DNA from: Candidatus Colimorpha onthohippi
Lineage (GTDB): Bacteria > Bacteroidota > Bacteroidia > Bacteroidales > P3
Direction: 5' to 3'
Assembly: GCA_018064565.1 (NCBI GenBank)
Contig: JAGHVA010000273.1
Coordinates: 1 to 9,362 of the forward strand
Length of the DNA: 9,362 bases
The translations under genes were made by a program, and so were the position numbers. How positions within the stretch are numbered: position 1 is the stretch's first letter; every line of letters starts with the position of its first letter. The notes under the pieces were generated by a model that saw only the letters and a list, made by a program, of their open reading frames with translations, was not told where the DNA came from and did no database searches. Of this stretch, positions 6,422 to 9,362 are shown piece by piece.

Positions 6422-7180
6422 ATGGAACTTCTCAGGATACGCAACCTACATGCCTCAATCGGAGACAAAGAGATACTTAAAGGGTTAGACCTTGTCATAA
6501 ATCGCGGTGAAGTGCACTCAATTATGGGTCCAAACGGAAACGGGAAAAGCACCTTGGCGGGAGTAATTGCAGGTAACCCCAAATACACAGTTACCGCAGG
6601 CGAAATCATATACAACGGAAAAAACATATTGGATATGCCTGTGGATCAGCGAGCCTGTGAAGGCATCTTTCTTGGATTTCAATATCCAGTGGAAATACCT
6701 GGCGTGAGCATCACCAACTTTATGAGAACCGCTGTAAACGAGCAGCGCAAATACCGCGGATTGGACCCATTGAGCGCCAGTGAGTTTCTAAAACTCATGG
6801 AAGAAAAGAAAAAAGTAGTTGAGATGACTACAAAGCTGGCCAATCGGTCGGTCAACGAAGGATTTAGCGGAGGCGAAAAAAAGAAAAACGAGATATTCCA
6901 AATGGCTATGCTTGACCCTACCCTTGCCATATTGGATGAGACCGACTCTGGATTGGACATCGACGCACTTAGAGTGGTGGCGTCAGGCGTAAACAAACTC
7001 CGTAAACCCGATAACGCCACTATCGTAATCACACACTATCAACGGTTGCTGGACTATATAGTGCCCGATTATGTCCACATACTATACGAGGGACGTATTG
7101 TCAAAACAGGCACTAAAGAATTGGCACTCCGTCTGGAGAAAGAAGGATACGAATGGGTTAAGGAAGAGCTAACCAAGTAG
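6422..7180 (+). CDS. sufC: Fe-S cluster assembly ATPase SufC
   Basis: A 252-residue ABC-type ATPase that powers the SufBC2D scaffold, on which iron-sulfur clusters are built in the cytoplasm. It has no membrane segments. Motifs are all intact: Walker A GPNGNGKST (36-44), Q-loop with Gln87 in GFQYPVEIPG, signature FSGGEKKKNE (148-157), Walker B LAILDETDSGLD (168-179) with catalytic Glu173, and switch His205 in ITHYQRLL. The FSGGEKKKNE signature and the DETDSGLDIDAL stretch are typical of SufC and set it apart from transporter ATPases. Length is normal. The ATG at 6422 begins the expected MELLRIRNL strand. A promoter box 79 bases upstream makes it the first gene of its transcript. SufD follows after 70 bases. 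The partner sufB is not adjacent: the gene before it is the divergent DUF62 gene. Confidence 0.97.
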   Translation: MELLRIRNLHASIGDKEILKGLDLVINRGEVHSIMGPNGNGKSTLAGVIAGNPKYTVTAGEIIYNGKNILDMPVDQRACEGIFLGFQYPVEIPGVSITNFMRTAVNEQRKYRGLDPLSASEFLKLMEEKKKVVEMTTKLANRSVNEGFSGGEKKKNEIFQMAMLDPTLAILDETDSGLDIDALRVVASGVNKLRKPDNATIVITHYQRLLDYIVPDYVHILYEGRIVKTGTKELALRLEKEGYEWVKEELTK

Positions 7181-7250
7181 CCACCTACAAACGACACTTA
7201 CTCAAATCTGCCAATCATCACAATGCTCCGACAAGTGAACTGAATCAACC

Positions 7251-8525
7251 ATGTATCAAACAATACAAGACATACAAAACAGACTCAAAAAAAACGAGGT
7301 ATGGCGCAACACCAATTTTGACGATGTGCTGACCATTGACATGCAAACACCACAAAAGGCAGACTGCGCACCCGCCAATTTGCAATGCAATATACCCAAT
7401 CTCGAAGCACTACGCGTAGAAACTGTGAACGGATTCTGCCAAACACCGCTACACACTACAGCCGAAGGCATTATTGTGGGAAGCCTGCGTCAAGCCCTGG
7501 CTGAACATCCTGACCTTGCTGGACTCATTTACAACCAGACTCCCGCCCAAAACCCATTCAAGGAGCTGAACTACCAACAGTATTCCGACGGCATATTCGT
7601 TTACGTTCCCGACAATACCACAGCCTCCATTCCAATCCAACTGCTCCACATCTATAACGCCAACCTACCCATCGTAGCACAAAGCAGAAATTGCATCTAT
7701 GTAGGCAACAACAGCCGACTTACACTAATCCACTGCGACGACTCGCTTAACAGACAAATATGCTTTGGCAATAACGTTACCGAAATCATAGCAGGCAACA
7801 ATGCTGTGGTAGATCACTATAAAATGCAGAATCTCAACGACGTGTCTGGACTAAACAATCAGACATACGTTGTCCTCGACACAGCCGCCCACCTACTTTC
7901 GGTAGCCATAACACTAAACGGTGGACATATCCGCAACCACAGCGAGATAATTATGAAGGGTTCACACTGCGACGTCCAATCACATGGGCTGTATCTCAAC
8001 GACAAAAACCAACGTGTAGAGAACTACATCTATGTGGACCACGCATACCCCGACTGCCGCAGCCACGAACTATTCAAAGGCATTCTTGACGACTCTGCCC
8101 AAGGGCAATTTAACGGTCATGTGCTTGTAAGCCAAGGAGCTTCCAAGACAGAAGCATACATGCAAAACAAAAACATACTGCTTACCGACAAAGCACATAT
8201 CTATACCCGACCGTTTCTTGAAATTTACAACGATGACGTGAAATGCTCGCACGGTAGCACTATCGGTCAAATTGACGAGACTGCGCTGTTTTATCTGCGC
8301 AGCAGGGGTATCAGCGAACACACCGCCAAGACGCTACTGCTTTATGCCTTCTGCGATGAGGTAATCCGAAAAATACAACTGCCAGTGCTACGCGACCGTT
8401 TAGGCGATATGGTAAAACAACGCCTACACGGCGACCTATCGGTATGCGCTGAATGCGCATTGAACTGCACCAGCTCCTGCGGATGCAACACCCAGGAATT
8501 TAAGATAGACCCTACCCGACTGTAG
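7251..8525 (+). CDS. sufD: Fe-S cluster assembly scaffold protein SufD
   Basis: A 424-residue SufD, the SufB-like subunit that pairs with SufB and two SufC to form the SufBC2D scaffold. The N-terminal helical part (about 1-115) is followed by a right-handed beta-helix core with GGHIRNHSEIIM (224-235), GLYLNDKNQRVENY (246-259) and DHAYPDCRSHELFKGIL (263-279), then the family hallmark PFLEIYNDDVKCSHGSTIGQID (321-342, given here as landmarks) with His334, the counterpart of the conserved SufD histidine that lies at the SufB interface. The C-terminal helices (343-396) are standard. What is unusual is the very end: Cys399, Cys402, Cys406, Cys410 and Cys412 are packed into 14 residues before the final KIDPTRL. 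The gene follows sufC by 70 bases without a promoter box between them, so co-transcription is likely. No sufS or sufE-like gene follows. Confidence 0.95.
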   Translation: MYQTIQDIQNRLKKNEVWRNTNFDDVLTIDMQTPQKADCAPANLQCNIPNLEALRVETVNGFCQTPLHTTAEGIIVGSLRQALAEHPDLAGLIYNQTPAQNPFKELNYQQYSDGIFVYVPDNTTASIPIQLLHIYNANLPIVAQSRNCIYVGNNSRLTLIHCDDSLNRQICFGNNVTEIIAGNNAVVDHYKMQNLNDVSGLNNQTYVVLDTAAHLLSVAITLNGGHIRNHSEIIMKGSHCDVQSHGLYLNDKNQRVENYIYVDHAYPDCRSHELFKGILDDSAQGQFNGHVLVSQGASKTEAYMQNKNILLTDKAHIYTRPFLEIYNDDVKCSHGSTIGQIDETALFYLRSRGISEHTAKTLLLYAFCDEVIRKIQLPVLRDRLGDMVKQRLHGDLSVCAECALNCTSSCGCNTQEFKIDPTRL

Positions 8526-8562
8526 TATCAATCCAATAGCGACATGCCTCTTGTCTAAATCC

Positions 8563-9362
8563 ATGCTACGCACACTTACATTCCTATGGCTATTGCTGGG
8601 AACAACTGTTGTCCTTGCCCAACACAACAGCGACTGTGGAACTCCGCTCAAGAATAGCGACAAAGACCGCTTCAAAGACGCCGTAGCCGCTTACGAGAAA
8701 AAAGACTACAAAAAAGCATCAGAGACGCTGCGCAAGATAGCACGGACAAACCCTCAATGTACCGATGTTCAGTTCTATTTAGGTATTATCGGAGCCGCAG
8801 AAAACAACGCAGCCGCTATCCGAAAATATTTTGGCAAACTACTCAAGCTATGCCCTTCTTACCCTGACCCCAGAGCTCATCTCTACGACGGCATCATACA
8901 TTATAGTGACGAAGATTACGATGGCGCAGTAACTGCCTTGAATCACTATTTCGACCTATTGAACGCCGTAAGCACTGCAACTCTCAACGAAAACATAGAG
9001 GTAACATTCAAAAACGAGACCGCACTCGCCAACCGATACCTCTATTGGTCGCAATTTCTGGCTGATGCCCACCGCAACCAGGTACCATTCAATCCGACCG
9101 TCATGCTGGGAGCCTCTTCTCCTCAAACAGAGTTGATGCCATTCATAACTCACGAGGGACAAGAAATTTACTATATCCGACACGTACCTGAAGAGAGTGG
9201 CACCACCTACTACGGACGAGAGTTGCAACATACAACTCCTATGATTTGCCTGAGCCGTTGGAAAGACACCTCTTTCAGCGCTGGCACCCCACTACCCGAA
9301 CCCTTCAACACACACACAAGCGAGGGAGGTATCACCATAACCGCTGATGGGAAACACTGCTA
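8563..9362 (+). CDS. Exported TPR/PD40-type protein, 3' end outside the window
   Basis: An open frame from the ATG at 8563 to the window end with no stop, covering 266 codons plus two bases. It starts with a signal peptide (hydrophobic core LTFLWLLLGTTVVLA, cleavage likely before Gln20). Residues about 35-135 look like TPR helices, with RFKDAVAAYEKKDYKKASETL, QFYLGIIGAAENN and AHLYDGIIHYSDEDYDGAVTAL as landmarks. From about 190 on, PFITHEGQEIYYIRH and the final ITITADGKHC resemble PD40 beta-propeller units (xITxDGxxxYY). Exported proteins with TPR followed by PD40, often ending in an OmpA domain that binds peptidoglycan, are common in Bacteroidota; whether an OmpA domain follows here cannot be seen. 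It lies 37 bases after sufD on the same strand with no promoter box between, so it may be read through from the suf promoter. Function is unknown; an envelope role is inference. Confidence 0.85.
   Translation, partial: MLRTLTFLWLLLGTTVVLAQHNSDCGTPLKNSDKDRFKDAVAAYEKKDYKKASETLRKIARTNPQCTDVQFYLGIIGAAENNAAAIRKYFGKLLKLCPSYPDPRAHLYDGIIHYSDEDYDGAVTALNHYFDLLNAVSTATLNENIEVTFKNETALANRYLYWSQFLADAHRNQVPFNPTVMLGASSPQTELMPFITHEGQEIYYIRHVPEESGTTYYGRELQHTTPMICLSRWKDTSFSAGTPLPEPFNTHTSEGGITITADGKHC

Overview
The window looks like chromosomal DNA from a member of the Bacteroidota, most likely the order Bacteroidales. Several signs agree: -7 promoter boxes of the TAnnTTTG type, no clear Shine-Dalgarno sequences, lipoproteins with acidic residues just after the lipobox cysteine, a DUF4270 lipoprotein paired with a short GT5-only 'glycogen synthase', and a SUF iron-sulfur cluster system. 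No mobile element, CRISPR array, rRNA or tRNA was seen. Family assignments come from reading motifs; no database search was possible.

Left part (1-5266, all + strand): a YncE/DUF5074-type beta-propeller lipoprotein begins 28 bases into the window, right behind a short heptamer tandem repeat. After a 214-base gap with a promoter candidate come four closely spaced genes: a short GT5-domain protein without the usual substrate-binding loop or C-terminal half, a DUF4270 surface-type lipoprotein, an exported protein made of about 14 MORN-type repeats, and a Maf nucleotide pyrophosphatase. The gaps are 34, 19 and 28 bases with no internal promoter seen, so one transcript is plausible. The maf gene carries a perfect 15-base inverted repeat inside its coding sequence.

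Middle (5312-6421): a minus-strand gene of the SAM hydroxide adenosyltransferase family (DUF62) converges on maf. Its conserved N-terminus is present in frame, but no ATG, GTG or TTG precedes it. Upstream lies a divergent promoter region with one TATCTTTG box on each strand.

Right part (6422-9362, all + strand): sufC and sufD, then a TPR plus PD40-type exported protein cut by the window end. SufC and SufD form the SufBC2D Fe-S scaffold together with SufB, but neither sufB nor sufS is here, so the suf genes are split in this genome or rearranged at this locus. SufD ends in an unusual five-cysteine tail.

Most of this is ordinary Bacteroidales housekeeping and envelope content. I did not find a convincing new multi-gene system. 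The best leads are the start-less SAM hydrolase-like gene, the hairpin in maf, the degenerate GT5 protein paired with DUF4270, and the cysteine tail on SufD.
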